Of a stretch of 64,000 nucleotides of DNA, positions 45,089 to 54,650 are shown one piece after another. Position 1 is the stretch's first letter. Each line of letters begins with the position of its first letter. Origin of the DNA: Actinomyces respiraculi (GTDB lineage: Bacteria > Actinomycetota > Actinomycetes > Actinomycetales > Actinomycetaceae); NCBI RefSeq assembly GCF_014595995.2, contig NZ_CP063989.1, positions 1,054,001-1,118,000 on the forward strand, in the 5' to 3' direction. The notes below the pieces were generated by a model. It had not been told where the DNA came from, did no database searches, and saw nothing but the letters and a program-made list of their open reading frames with translations. The position numbers and the translations under genes are program-made.

Positions 45089-46072
45089 GTGAGCAGCACC
45101 GAGCCCGGGGTCCGCCCCGAGCGCCCCGTCCTCGTCGTCGGCTCCGCCATGGAGGACGTCCTCGTCACGGTCCCCGACCTGCCCGCCCGGGGCGGCCACA
45201 CCTGGGCCCAGCCCGTCGCCCAGGGCAACGGCGGCACCGGCCTCAACGTCCTGCGCGCCACGGCCGCCCTGGGATGCAGCCCGCTGAGCGCCCTCGCCGT
45301 CGGAACCGGGCCCAGGGGCGCGCGCGTGACCCAGGAGCTCGACGCGCTCGGGCTCACCCTGCCCGACGGCGCCCCCACACTCCTGCCCCTTCACCCGCAG
45401 GACAACGGCACCTGCCTGACCCTGCTCACCCCCGACGGCGAACGCACCTTCATCACCACCCCCGGCTGCGAGATGGACTGGTCCGCCCCCAGGCTCGCCG
45501 CCCTCGGCACGGCCCTGCCGAAGGCACTCGCCGCCAGGGGCGGGCAGCGCCCCGTCGTCTACGCCTCCGGCTTCCAGCTCCTCGCCGTCGAACACCACCT
45601 CCTGACCTGGCTCGAGGGGCTGGAAGCAACCGTCGTCATCGACCCCGGGGGACGCGTGAGCGACCTGGCCGCCGACGCCCGCCTGCGCGAGCGGGTCCTC
45701 GCCCGCGCCGACATCCTGGCCCTCAACGAGGAGGAGGCCGACGCACTCCTCGGCGCCCGCTGCCGCCCGGAGGCGCTCGCGGCCCTGGCCGCCGAGACCC
45801 GTACCGACATCGTCCTGCGTCAAGGGGCCGACGGCGCCACCTGGCTTCCGGCCGACGGCGGCCGGGTGCTCATGGAGCCGGCTGTGGCGGTGGAGGTCGT
45901 CGACACCGACGGCGCGGGGGACGCCCACACCGCGGGTGTCCTCGTGGGCACGGCCCGGCACCTGCCGCCCGACCGGGTGCTGTGCCTGGCGAACCGGTCG
46001 GCTGCCCGCGTCGTGGCCGGGCGGGGACCCCAGGGCCTGCCGGTGGGCCCTCGGCCCGGTGGATCAGGCTAG
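45089..46072 (+). CDS. PfkB-family carbohydrate kinase
   Basis: A 327-residue ribokinase-like kinase. The N-terminal motif is GNGGTGLNVLRATAALGC (about 47-64). The C-terminal signature DTDGAGDAHTAG contains the catalytic Asp and anion hole. LNEEEADALLG is the usual NxxE region. The substrate is unresolved. The GTG at 45089 starts the gene; its end overlaps the convergent amylase gene by 9 bp. Confidence 0.88.
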   Translation: MSSTEPGVRPERPVLVVGSAMEDVLVTVPDLPARGGHTWAQPVAQGNGGTGLNVLRATAALGCSPLSALAVGTGPRGARVTQELDALGLTLPDGAPTLLPLHPQDNGTCLTLLTPDGERTFITTPGCEMDWSAPRLAALGTALPKALAARGGQRPVVYASGFQLLAVEHHLLTWLEGLEATVVIDPGGRVSDLAADARLRERVLARADILALNEEEADALLGARCRPEALAALAAETRTDIVLRQGADGATWLPADGGRVLMEPAVAVEVVDTDGAGDAHTAGVLVGTARHLPPDRVLCLANRSAARVVAGRGPQGLPVGPRPGGSG

Positions 46073-47494
46073 GACGGCCCAGCCCAGCGGCGGCAGGACG
46101 ACGCCGTCGCGCTCGGGGCGCGGCAGGGGCGCGTCATGCGCGCTCGACAGCCGCTCATGGCGCCCGCCCGTGGGCAGCCACGCCTCGTGCTCCTCCAACG
46201 ACAGTGCCAGCACAACGCTCTCAGCCGCAGCGCCCTCGGCCGCGCCGGCTCCCTCCCGCGGCCGCAGCGCCACCGACAGCAGGCGGTTGTCCAGGTGCAG
46301 GCGCTCGAACACCGCGTCGTGCAGCCACGGCAGGCGCCGACGCAGGGCAATGAGCTCGGCGTGCAGGTGGCGCACGGGCGCGCCAGGAGCGTCCTTACCC
46401 CACGGCACCGCAGGCAGGGGCGGACGGATCGCGTCGTCACCGCCCAGACGATCCTCCTTGACCGCCTCCAGGCCGACCTCATCGCCGTAGTACACCGCCG
46501 GCGTGCCCGGCAGCAGGAACAGCAGCGCCAGGGCATGGCCCAGCAGACGCCGGTCGCCCAGCACGGAGGCAATACGAGTGGTGTCATGGTTGCCGACGAA
46601 GGTCCACGCCACGACATGCTTCAGCATCTCGGCGTGCCGCCTGAGCGTCCAGTCCAGCTCGAAGAAGTTGGCGTCCGCCAGCGAGTGCCACACCGCCTGA
46701 CGCAGCTCGTACTGCGTCACCGCGTCCATCCCAGAGGCCGCCACCACGCCCGCATAGTCGCCGTGGATGACCTCCCCGTAGACGTACACCTGCGGGAAGC
46801 GGGCCCGCACCCTGGGCAGCACCGAGCGCCAGAACACCGGGTCCACCGCGTAGGCGGCGTCAAGGCGCCAGCCGTCCACCCCGCGCTCGCACCAGTGCTC
46901 CATCACCCCGGCCACGAGGTCCGCCACCTCGGGCGAGGCGTGGTTGAGGGCCGGCAGCCAATCCTGGCCCTCGAAGCGCTCGTACTCGGGGGCAGTGCCC
47001 GGCGCCCACGCCTCCTCACCGCCCGGCCAGCTCAGCCGGTACATCCCGGCGCTGGCGCAGCCCGGCCCCTCCTGGGCCAGCCGGGCGAAGGCGGGGTGGG
47101 CGATGCCCGTATGGTTGAAGACGCCGTCGAGCATGACCTTGACGCCGCGGGCGTGCGCCTCGTCGATGAGCGTGACCAGGTCCTCCTCCGTGCCCAGCCG
47201 CGGGTCCACACGCAGGTAGTCCACCGTGTCGTAGCCGTGGGACATCGAGTCCAGCACCGGCCCCAACTGGAGCACGTTCGCCCCCAGGCTGACCAGGTGG
47301 TCCAGCCACGGCACGAGCCTGAGCAGACGGTGCTCAGCGGCCACCATCCCGGCAGGTGACGACGGGTTGCCGGGGTCGCCGTCGGGACGCAGGGGCTCTG
47401 CCCCCACCGCCCCCAGTGGGAACACGTGCCAGGCGATGGCGTGGCGCACCCAAGCGGGCTCGTGCGAACAGGGGGAGACGGCGTCGTTGCTCAT
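46064..47494 (-). CDS. Glycoside hydrolase family 13 enzyme (alpha-amylase type)
   Basis: A 476-residue cytoplasmic GH13 enzyme. Conserved regions are DGVFNHTG (I), GWRLDAAYAVD with the nucleophile Asp (II), YVYGEV with the acid/base Glu (III) and FVGNHDTTR with the transition-state Asp (IV). No signal peptide is seen, so it probably acts on internalised maltodextrins; cyclomaltodextrinase or trehalose-type activities are alternatives. The ATG at 47494 was chosen; upstream in-frame sequence belongs to the promoter and the divergent gene. Confidence 0.9.
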   Translation of the reverse strand: MSNDAVSPCSHEPAWVRHAIAWHVFPLGAVGAEPLRPDGDPGNPSSPAGMVAAEHRLLRLVPWLDHLVSLGANVLQLGPVLDSMSHGYDTVDYLRVDPRLGTEEDLVTLIDEAHARGVKVMLDGVFNHTGIAHPAFARLAQEGPGCASAGMYRLSWPGGEEAWAPGTAPEYERFEGQDWLPALNHASPEVADLVAGVMEHWCERGVDGWRLDAAYAVDPVFWRSVLPRVRARFPQVYVYGEVIHGDYAGVVAASGMDAVTQYELRQAVWHSLADANFFELDWTLRRHAEMLKHVVAWTFVGNHDTTRIASVLGDRRLLGHALALLFLLPGTPAVYYGDEVGLEAVKEDRLGGDDAIRPPLPAVPWGKDAPGAPVRHLHAELIALRRRLPWLHDAVFERLHLDNRLLSVALRPREGAGAAEGAAAESVVLALSLEEHEAWLPTGGRHERLSSAHDAPLPRPERDGVVLPPLGWAVLA

Positions 47495-47516
47495 CGGGGG
47501 ATAAGATAATACGACT
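47495..47516. promoter_or_regulatory. 22-bp divergent promoter shared by the amylase and dehydrogenase genes
   Basis: ATAAGATAAT (47501-47510) supplies GATAAT 6 nt before the dehydrogenase ATG, and on the other strand TATCTT 8 nt before the amylase ATG. There is no room for ribosome sites on the dehydrogenase side, suggesting a leaderless transcript. Confidence 0.5.
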
Positions 47517-48278
47517 ATGAGTTCACGTGCCACTGCCCATGTCTCTCGTCGTGCCGTCGTCACCGGAGCCTCCACCGGGATCGGCGCCGCCACCGTCCGT
47601 CTTCTGCGCGCCCACGGGTGGGATGTGGTCGCCACAGCCCGGCGGACCGAGCGTCTGACGGCCCTGGCTGACGAGACGGGCTGCCAGTGGGTTGCCGCCG
47701 ATCTTCAGGTCGCGCAGGACGTCGAGCGCCTGGCCGCCACCGTCCTGGCCGACGGGCCCGTTGACGCCGTCGTCAACAACGCCGGCGGGGCCATTGGCCT
47801 CGACCCGGTGGCCGTCGGCGACCCGGCCGACTGGCTGACGATGTACGAGCGCAACGTCCTGGCCGCCCTGCGCGTGAGCCAGGCCTTCCTGCCCGGCATG
47901 CGCGAGCGCGGCGGCGACCTGCTGTTCCTCACCTCCGTGGCCGCCCACGACGCCTACCCCGGCGGAGGCGGCTACGTGGCCGCCAAGCACGCAGAGCGGA
48001 TCATCGCCAACACTCTGCGCCAGGAGCTCGTCGGCGAGCCGGTGCGCGTCATCGAGATCGCCCCCGGGATCGTGGCCACCGAGGAGTTCTCCCTCAACCG
48101 CTTCGGGGGCGACAAGGCGAAGGCCGACGCCGTCTACGCAGGCATCGACCCGCTGACGGCCGAGGACATCGCCGAGTGCCTCGTGTGGGCGCTTGAGCGG
48201 CCCGCGCACGTCAACATCGACTCGATGATCGTGCGCCCGCGCGCCCAGGCCACCAACACCCTCGTCGCCCGTCGCTGA
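47517..48278 (+). CDS. Short-chain dehydrogenase/reductase (YdfG-like)
   Basis: A 253-residue classical SDR. The cofactor motif is TGASTGIG (about 17-24), NNAGG stabilises the core, and the catalytic set is Ser in LFLTSVAAHD plus YVAAKH. The C-terminus HVNIDSMIVRPRAQA is typical of NADP-dependent 3-hydroxyacid dehydrogenases such as YdfG, which oxidise serine and related 3-hydroxy acids. The substrate is inferred by resemblance only. Confidence 0.88.
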   Translation: MSSRATAHVSRRAVVTGASTGIGAATVRLLRAHGWDVVATARRTERLTALADETGCQWVAADLQVAQDVERLAATVLADGPVDAVVNNAGGAIGLDPVAVGDPADWLTMYERNVLAALRVSQAFLPGMRERGGDLLFLTSVAAHDAYPGGGGYVAAKHAERIIANTLRQELVGEPVRVIEIAPGIVATEEFSLNRFGGDKAKADAVYAGIDPLTAEDIAECLVWALERPAHVNIDSMIVRPRAQATNTLVARR

Positions 48279-48286
48279 GGCGGGGG

Positions 48287-48331
48287 CGCCGCCGCGGCGG
48301 GTGTGTCGAGAACGACTCCCCGCCGCGGCGC
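48287..48331 (+). terminator. Hairpin after the dehydrogenase gene
   Basis: CGCCGCGGCGGG pairs with CCCGCCGCGGCG across a 16-nt loop. It insulates the ileS leader from upstream transcription. Confidence 0.55.
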
Positions 48332-48361
48332 CTGAGGCTGGCCCGTCCTCACCGCCCTGGC

Positions 48362-48634
48362 TACACTCGGCGGCATCCAGGCACTGACCCGGCCGGGCGT
48401 TCACGCACCCGGGCATCACCGGCGAGCCTCCCGGAAGAACAGGTCGGCCCCACCCGGGGCAGGCCCCACTAGACCCGGGCGGGAGGGGCCCGCACAGCCC
48501 CCAACGAAGCGGTCCCGGACCGCCGCGCCAGCGGCACCCGGGGCAAGCGAGGTGGTACCGCGGCACCACCGCCCCAGCGGGGCGGTCGGCGTCGTCCTCG
48601 TGACACACGGACGTTCACGAAAGAGACACCACCG
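48362..48634 (+). promoter_or_regulatory. T-box riboswitch controlling ileS (with promoter)
   Basis: TACACT at 48362 is a likely -10. The leader contains a stem-I region with the specifier ATC (48415-48417, within GGGCATCACC) for tRNA-Ile. It also has the T-box sequence GGTGGTACCGCG (48551-48562), whose TGGT pairs with the uncharged tRNA end. The following CGTCCTCGTG can pair with GCGAGG before the T-box. No terminator is seen before the start codon, which fits the translational type known from actinobacterial ileS leaders: uncharged tRNA-Ile frees the ribosome site (family knowledge). Confidence 0.9.
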
Positions 48635-51600
48635 ATGGCCCAGCCCGTACCCGCCGGCGACTCCTTCCACCCCCGGGGCTACCCCCTGCACCGCGACGGC
48701 GAGGGCGTGACCCCCTCGCCCTCCTTCCCCGCCCTGGAGGAGGAGGTGCTGGCCTACTGGAAGCAGGACCGCACCTTCGCCGAGTCCATCGCTCACCGTC
48801 CTGCCCACAACGCCGACGGCAGCTCCAACGAGTTCGTCTTCTACGACGGCCCGCCCTTCGCCAACGGTCTGCCCCACTACGGGCACCTGCTGACCGGCTA
48901 CGTCAAGGACGCCGTCGGACGCTTCCAGACCCAGCTGGGCCGGCGCGTCGAGCGACGCTTCGGCTGGGACACCCACGGGCTGCCCGCCGAGCTCGAGGCC
49001 CAGCGCGAGCTCGGCATCGAGGACGTCAGCGAGATCACCCGGCCCGGGGGCCTGGGCATCCAGGCCTTCAACGACGCCTGCCGCACCAGCGTGCTGCGCT
49101 ACACGCGCGAGTGGGAGGACTACGTCACCCGCCAGGCCCGCTGGGTCGACTTCGACAACGACTACAAGACCCTCAACCCCGACTACATGGAGTCGGTCAT
49201 CTGGGCCTTCAAGAGCCTGTACGACAAGGGCCTGGCCTACCAGGGCTGGCGCGTGCTGCCCTACTGCTGGAACGACCAGACGCCCCTGAGCAACCACGAG
49301 CTCAAGATGGACGACGACGTCTACCAGGACCGCCAGGACAACACCGTCACCGTCGGCCTGCGCCTGGCCACGCGCTTGAGCGAGACCCCGGCCGCCGACG
49401 GAGGCGACCGTCCCGAGCTCGCCCTCATCTGGACCACCACCCCCTGGACGCTGCCCTCCAACTCGGCCGTCGCCGTCGGTCCCACGGTCGAATACAGCGT
49501 CGTGCGCGTGGCCGCCGACCTCGACTCCCCGCTCGCCGGCGAGGACGTCATCATCGCCAGCGACCTCGTGCCCGCCTACGCGCGTGAACTCGGCGAGGAC
49601 CCCGAGGTCATTGCCACCCACACCGGAGCCGAGCTCGAGGGCGTCGCCTACCACCCGATCTACGACTATTACGACGACGACGCCCACCGGGCTGAGGGCG
49701 CCGCCCCCGGCCCCAGCGCCTGGACGATTCTGCTCGCCGACTACGTCACGACCACCGACGGCACCGGGCTGGTCCACCTGGCCCCCGCCTTCGGTGAGGA
49801 CGACATGCTCATCTGCCAGGCCTACGGTGTGGGCACCGTCATCCCCGTCGACGAGGGCGGTGTCTTCACTTCCGAGGTACCCGACTACGCCGGCACCCAG
49901 ATCTTCGACGCCAACAAGCAGATCGTCGTCGACCTGCGCGACGCCACCGGCCCCCTGGCCCGCCGTGATGCGGCCGTGCGCGCCGTCCTCGTGCGCCAGC
50001 AGTCCTACGTGCACAGCTACCCGCACTGCTGGCGCTGCCGCAAGCCGCTGATGTACAAGGCCGTCTCCTCCTGGTTCGTGCGCGTCACCGCCATCCGCGA
50101 CCGCATGGTTGAGCTCAACCAGCAGATCACCTGGGCGCCCGAGCACGTCAAGGACGGCATCTTCGGCAACTGGCTCGCCGGCGCCCGCGACTGGTCCATC
50201 TCGCGCAACCGCTTCTGGGGCGCCCCCATCCCCGTGTGGGTCAGCGACAACCCCGAGTACCCGCGCACCGACGTCTACGGCTCCTTCGCTGAGCTCGAGG
50301 CGGACTTCGGCGTCAAGGTCGAGGACCTGCACCGCCCCTTCATCGACACCCTCGTGCGCCCCAACCCGGACGACCCCACGGGCCAGTCGATGATGCGCCG
50401 CATCCCCGACGTCCTCGACTGCTGGTTCGAGTCCGGCTCCATGCCCTTCGCCCAGGTGCACTACCCCTTCGAGAACGTCGACTGGTTCGAGTCCCACAAC
50501 CCCGGCGACTTCGTCGTTGAGTACATCGGCCAGACCCGCGGCTGGTTCTACACCCTGCACGTGCTGGCCACCGCCCTGTTCGACCGGCCCGCCTTCACCT
50601 CCGCCATCTCCCACGGCATCCTCCTGGGCGATGACGGGGCCAAGATGAGCAAGTCCCTGCGCAACTACCCGGACGTCACCATGGTCTTCAACCGTGACGG
50701 CGCCGACGCCATGCGCTGGTTCCTGCTCGCCTCGCCCGTCGTGCGCGGCGGCAACCTCGCCGTCACCGACCGGGCGATCCGCGACACCGTCCGCCAGGTC
50801 CTCCTGCCCTTGTGGAACACCTGGTACTTCTTCGCGCTTTACGCCGGCCGGGCCGAGGGCGGTGCGGGCTACGTCACCTCGGGTGTCGACCTCGACGACG
50901 CCTCCCTGTTCGGTGCGCGCGGGAGCCTGGCCGTCATGGACCGCTACGTGCTGGCCCGCGTCAAGGACCTGGCGACGACGGTGGGCGCCCAGATGTGCGC
51001 CTACGACATCACCGGGGCGACCGCCACCATCCGCGAGTTCATCGACGTGCTGACCAACTGGTACCTGCGCACCTCGCGCACGCGCTTCACCAGCGACGAC
51101 GTCGCCGTGTCCCGCCCGGCCTTCGACACCCTGGCCACCGTGTTGCGCGTGCTCGCCGAGGTCATGGCCCCGCTTGCCCCGCTTGTGAGCGAGGAGATCT
51201 GGCGCGGCCTGACCGGTGGACGCTCGGTGCACCTGACCGACTGGCCGGTGCTGCCCGCGCACGTGGCCGACGCCGGCCTCGTGACCGCGATGGACGAGGC
51301 CCGCGCCGCCGTCTCGGCGACGCTCAGCCTGCGCAAGGCCGAGAGGCTGCGCGTGCGCCAGCCGCTGCGCACCCTGACGGTCGCCACCGCGGACCCGGCC
51401 GGCCTGGCCCCCTTCCGCGCCCTCATCGGCGAGGAGGTCAACGTCAAGGAGGTGCGCGTCCTGGACGCCGCGACCGCCGGTTACGAGGTGCACGAGGAGC
51501 TGACTCTCAACCCGCGCGCCTTCACTCCCGAGGTCCGCAAGATGACGAGCCGGCTCTTCGCCGCCGTCAAGGAGGGGGAGTGGACCCTCACCGAGGACGG

Positions 51601-51994
51601 GGACGTGCGTTTCGACTCCGTGCTGCTCGACGGCGTGCCCGTGGTTCTCGAGGCCGAGGACTCGGCCTTCACCCTCACCAGCCGCATCGACGTCGACGAC
51701 GACGCCCTGTCCGCCGCGATGCTGCCCTCGGGCGCCTTCGTGGTGCTCGACACGGCACTGGACGAGGCGCTTGAGGCCGAGGGTTGGGCCCGTGACCTCA
51801 TCCGCCTCATCCAGGACGAGCGCAAGGCCTCCGGCCTGACGATCGGCGAGCCGGGCGTTGTGACCCTCACGGTCCCGGCGGAGCGCCAGGCCTGGACCGG
51901 GGCGCACCTGAGCCTCATCGCCTCCGAGACGATCTGCTCCGTGCAGGTCGTGGTGGGCCCGGGCGAGCCGAGCGCGGTGGTGACCCGGCCCTGA
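48635..51994 (+). CDS. ileS: Isoleucyl-tRNA synthetase
   Basis: A 1119-residue class Ia synthetase. The HIGH motif is [12 protein letters not shown] near residue 78 and KMSKS is [14 protein letters not shown] near 669, with the CP1 editing domain between. Length and sequence style are those of the eukaryote-like IleS2 class, which is often naturally mupirocin-tolerant (family knowledge; not testable here). It is preceded by a T-box and followed by a long repeat region. Confidence 0.97.
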   Translation: MAQPVPAGDSFHPRGYPLHRDGEGVTPSPSFPALEEEVLAYWKQDRTFAESIAHRPAHNADGSSNEFVFYDGPPFANGLPHYGHLLTGYVKDAVGRFQTQLGRRVERRFGWDTHGLPAELEAQRELGIEDVSEITRPGGLGIQAFNDACRTSVLRYTREWEDYVTRQARWVDFDNDYKTLNPDYMESVIWAFKSLYDKGLAYQGWRVLPYCWNDQTPLSNHELKMDDDVYQDRQDNTVTVGLRLATRLSETPAADGGDRPELALIWTTTPWTLPSNSAVAVGPTVEYSVVRVAADLDSPLAGEDVIIASDLVPAYARELGEDPEVIATHTGAELEGVAYHPIYDYYDDDAHRAEGAAPGPSAWTILLADYVTTTDGTGLVHLAPAFGEDDMLICQAYGVGTVIPVDEGGVFTSEVPDYAGTQIFDANKQIVVDLRDATGPLARRDAAVRAVLVRQQSYVHSYPHCWRCRKPLMYKAVSSWFVRVTAIRDRMVELNQQITWAPEHVKDGIFGNWLAGARDWSISRNRFWGAPIPVWVSDNPEYPRTDVYGSFAELEADFGVKVEDLHRPFIDTLVRPNPDDPTGQSMMRRIPDVLDCWFESGSMPFAQVHYPFENVDWFESHNPGDFVVEYIGQTRGWFYTLHVLATALFDRPAFTSAISHGILLGDDGAKMSKSLRNYPDVTMVFNRDGADAMRWFLLASPVVRGGNLAVTDRAIRDTVRQVLLPLWNTWYFFALYAGRAEGGAGYVTSGVDLDDASLFGARGSLAVMDRYVLARVKDLATTVGAQMCAYDITGATATIREFIDVLTNWYLRTSRTRFTSDDVAVSRPAFDTLATVLRVLAEVMAPLAPLVSEEIWRGLTGGRSVHLTDWPVLPAHVADAGLVTAMDEARAAVSATLSLRKAERLRVRQPLRTLTVATADPAGLAPFRALIGEEVNVKEVRVLDAATAGYEVHEELTLNPRAFTPEVRKMTSRLFAAVKEGEWTLTEDGDVRFDSVLLDGVPVVLEAEDSAFTLTSRIDVDDDALSAAMLPSGAFVVLDTALDEALEAEGWARDLIRLIQDERKASGLTIGEPGVVTLTVPAERQAWTGAHLSLIASETICSVQVVVGPGEPSAVVTRP

Positions 51995-52653
51995 CCCCCG
52001 CCGCCGAGCTCCTCGGGTTGTGCTCGAACCTACGGTGTTGTGCCGTTGTGATGTCTTAGGGCATCGGTGACAGTTCGGGTGTTTGTGGGGTGACACTTCT
52101 GGTGGTGTCGGGGATGGTCTTCTCCGGCCGGCCGGCCGCCCACCGGGGCCGTGGCAGTTGCCGGCCTTCAGGCCCTGGTGCTGCCGCCAGCTCGTTGTCC
52201 CACGGGTGTGGACGGGCCCGGGCCGCCGGTCGTGCGCGCCGTTGGTGTCGACGCGGTGGGTATGGACCGGGGATGGCGTTGACGCCCTGGCCCGGAGGCG
52301 CGCGATCATGCCGTACTCCTCCCGGCGGGTCGGGCGTCCAGGCTGGTCATGTCCGCGCCGTGGACACCCGCGGGGCCAGGGCGCGGTCGCGAGCAGGCCA
52401 TGAGCCCGCCCTGCGCGCCGTGGGCTCTCCTGGTGCCAGGGGCTCGGTCGCCTCGTGCCCTGCCCCCGTCGCCGTGCGGGTGTGGACGGGCCCGGGCCGC
52501 CGCTCGCGCGCTGCCCGTGACCACACTGCGAACACGGGCGTCAGCTCCCCGACGGCACCCCGGCTCATGGCCTGACGTCATGGTCTTCAGGGCAGGGGCC
52601 TGGACGGCGCACGCCGAGCCCTTCCACCTCGTCCCTCCACCTTCCATCTCGTC

Positions 52654-52795
52654 CCTCAGCCCTCCATCTCGTCCCTCTACCTTCCATCTCGTTCGTCGGT
52701 CTTCCATCTCGTTCGTTCACGCAACGAGATCAACGTGTGAGGAGCGAGGTCGACGTGCGAGGGACGAGATCAGGACCTGGGCAACGAGATCGACG
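52654..52795. repeat. 142-bp direct repeat, copy 1
   Basis: Begins CCTCAGCCCTCCATCTCGTC and ends with ACGAGATCGACG. The left part repeats CCATCTCGT about every 20 bp; the right part carries the inverse ACGAGAT, so each copy can fold (ATCTCGTT with AACGAGAT). Copy 2 lies 155 bp downstream. Confidence 0.9.
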
Positions 52796-52808
52796 TGCCA
52801 GGAACGAG

Positions 52809-52950
52809 CCTCAGCCCTCCATCTCGTCCCTCTACCTTCCATCTCGTTCGTCGGCCTTCCATCTCGTTCGTTCACGCAACGAGATCAACGTGTGAGGAGC
52901 GAGGTCGACGTGCGAGGGACGAGAGCAGGACCTGGGCAACGAGGTCGACG
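52809..52950. repeat. 142-bp direct repeat, copy 2
   Basis: Nearly identical to 52654-52795, with only a few substitutions. The high identity inside otherwise diverged repeats points to a recent duplication. Confidence 0.9.
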
Positions 52951-53796
52951 CCGGTCGTCGTCGGGTCCTCCGGGCGCTGTGACCAGACGCGCCCATCCTG
53001 GCGCGTGCTCGTGGCCTCTCGGCGGGCGCGCGGCGCGCTGCCACCCTCCAGCTGCTCGGTGACAGTTCTGTGTCAGGACGTCGGTGACACCTGGGGTGTC
53101 TGCGTAGGTGACACGTCCGGGTGGCCTCAGGGGGCGGTCTCCTCCGGCTTCCGGCCCACTGGGCCCGTGGCAGTCGCCGGCCTGAAGGCCCTGGCGCTGC
53201 CACCAGCTCGTCGTCCCACCGGGCTCGTACGGGCCCGGGCCGCCGCTCGCGCACCGCCGGTGTCCACACGGCGGACATCAACCGAGGCCGCCGTCGACAC
53301 CCCAGCCCACAGGCGCGCGATCACCCCGTACTCCTCCCGGCGGGTCGAGCGTGTGGGCCGGTCATGTCCGCCGCGTGGACACTCAGCGCCGCCCTCCTCG
53401 TGGCCCTGACCGGACGGGCCGCCCATGTCCACCGCGTGGACACTCCTGGCGCCAGGGCACTGCCCCCTCGGGCCCACCAGCACCCCACACGTGTCAAGAG
53501 TCGGGCCAGACGGCGAGGTCCTGGCCCAGCACACCTGGCCCGAACCCGCCACCGAGTACGTGTCCACCCACGCCCCCCAAAAACACGGCGCGGCAAACAC
53601 CAACGCCGACGTGACAACAACCCCCACGTGTCGCCAATGTCCTGAGACATCACAACGACACAACACCGTACGTTCGAGCGCAAACCGAGAAGTTGGGGGA
53701 CGGTGGTTGAGGGGCTGGCGGATGCGGGCAGCTGCGGGGGTGGACGTGGATAGACGTCGGTATACTCCTCGCACAATTAAGCGAATAGAGACGACG

Positions 53797-54454
53797 ATGT
53801 CCAACCGAGTGCTGCTGTGCGTCGACCGGCCCGAGCGCGACGACCAACCGGAGCCACCGATCCTCGTGGGGATCACCGATTTCTCCACCTTCAATCCCCT
53901 ACCTGTTCGAGGTCGCCTGCAGCCGTGACCCGCGCCCGGTCTTCCCCGGCTCCGAGGGGCGCTGGCGGGATGAGAACGGAGAGCTCGACGTCACCATTGA
54001 GGCCGATTTCGAGTTGGGCAAGGCCGAGCTGTTGCGGTTCCTCCGCATGCTGGAGGAGCGGCTGGGGCGCGTTGTCGTGGTGCCGCCGGAGCTCGACATG
54101 CAGCAGGTCCGTGCACAGATCATCCAGACGCGGCAGGTGCTGGCCTCGCCACGGCTCGCGGGCTGCACGCGCTTCGGCCTGGACGCCATCGAGGTCTTCG
54201 GCCTGGAGCTGGAAGAGGGTGAGGATGAGGAGAAGGGCTTGATCAACCTGGCTGAGGAGGAGCTTGAGAACACTAGGGACATGTGGAAGAACAACGTCTA
54301 CCAGCTCGAGGACCTGTTGCCGGACTGGTCCCTGGGACTCTCGCCCGCCCCCGCACCCGACGCCCTTAACAGGTGGGGCGATACTCTGCTCGATCTGCCC
54401 AGGCAGCAGTGGGCCACGCTTGGCCTCGAAGCCCTGGCGGTAGCGCGCGTCTGA
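53797..54454 (+). pseudogene. Unknown protein, single frameshift in a C-run
   Basis: ATG 53797 reads MSNRVLLCVDRPERDDQP, then stops at 53928. The next frame continues naturally (PYLFEVACSRDPRPVFPG onward) to 54454 if one C of the run CCCC at 53896-53899 is dropped. The combined product would be about 218 residues, soluble and acidic, with a helical GLELEEGEDEEKGLINLAEE segment. I do not recognise the family. The frameshift may be real, a phase-variable tract (short for that) or a sequencing error. Confidence 0.6.
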
Positions 54455-54650
54455 AGAGCCGCTCGTCGTGGACGCCGCCCACCCCCGGTCACGCCAGTGC
54501 ACGACGTCCTCGCCCGTCATGGCGCGCGTGCGCGCGCTCCCGGCCCCGGCACCCCTGTGAGCGATGCGATGGCCTGCGTCGCCGTCGCCGTGCTCCGAGG
54601 GCGGCGGCGTCGTTAGGCTGTGGGGCGGTCTACCGACAGGGGAGCAGCAG

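Larger units (their letters stand above)
52019..53683. repeat. 1.66-kb gene-free segment bounded by about 53-bp inverted repeats
   Basis: The left end (52020-52072, containing TTGTGATGTCTTAGGGCATC) and the right end (53628-53682, other strand TTGTGATGTCTCAGGACATT) are near-identical inverted repeats. A third partial copy (TGTCAGGACGTCGGTGACAC) lies at 53071. Inside, about 320 bp at 52080-52400 recur in diverged form at 53105-53400. These ends resemble IS481-type termini, but no transposase is readable, so this may be a decayed or non-autonomous element. Confidence 0.7.

Noticed and set aside
48416..52309. A 1297-codon minus-strand frame opposite ileS
   Set aside because: It mirrors ileS and gives a Gly/Val/Asp/His-rich product without domains, an artefact of GC-rich third positions. 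The same holds for the long antisense frames opposite smc, the esterase and valS.
52620..52950. CRISPR array
   Set aside because: The CCATCTCGT units are too short and irregular, occur in both orientations, lack unique uniform spacers, and no cas genes are present.
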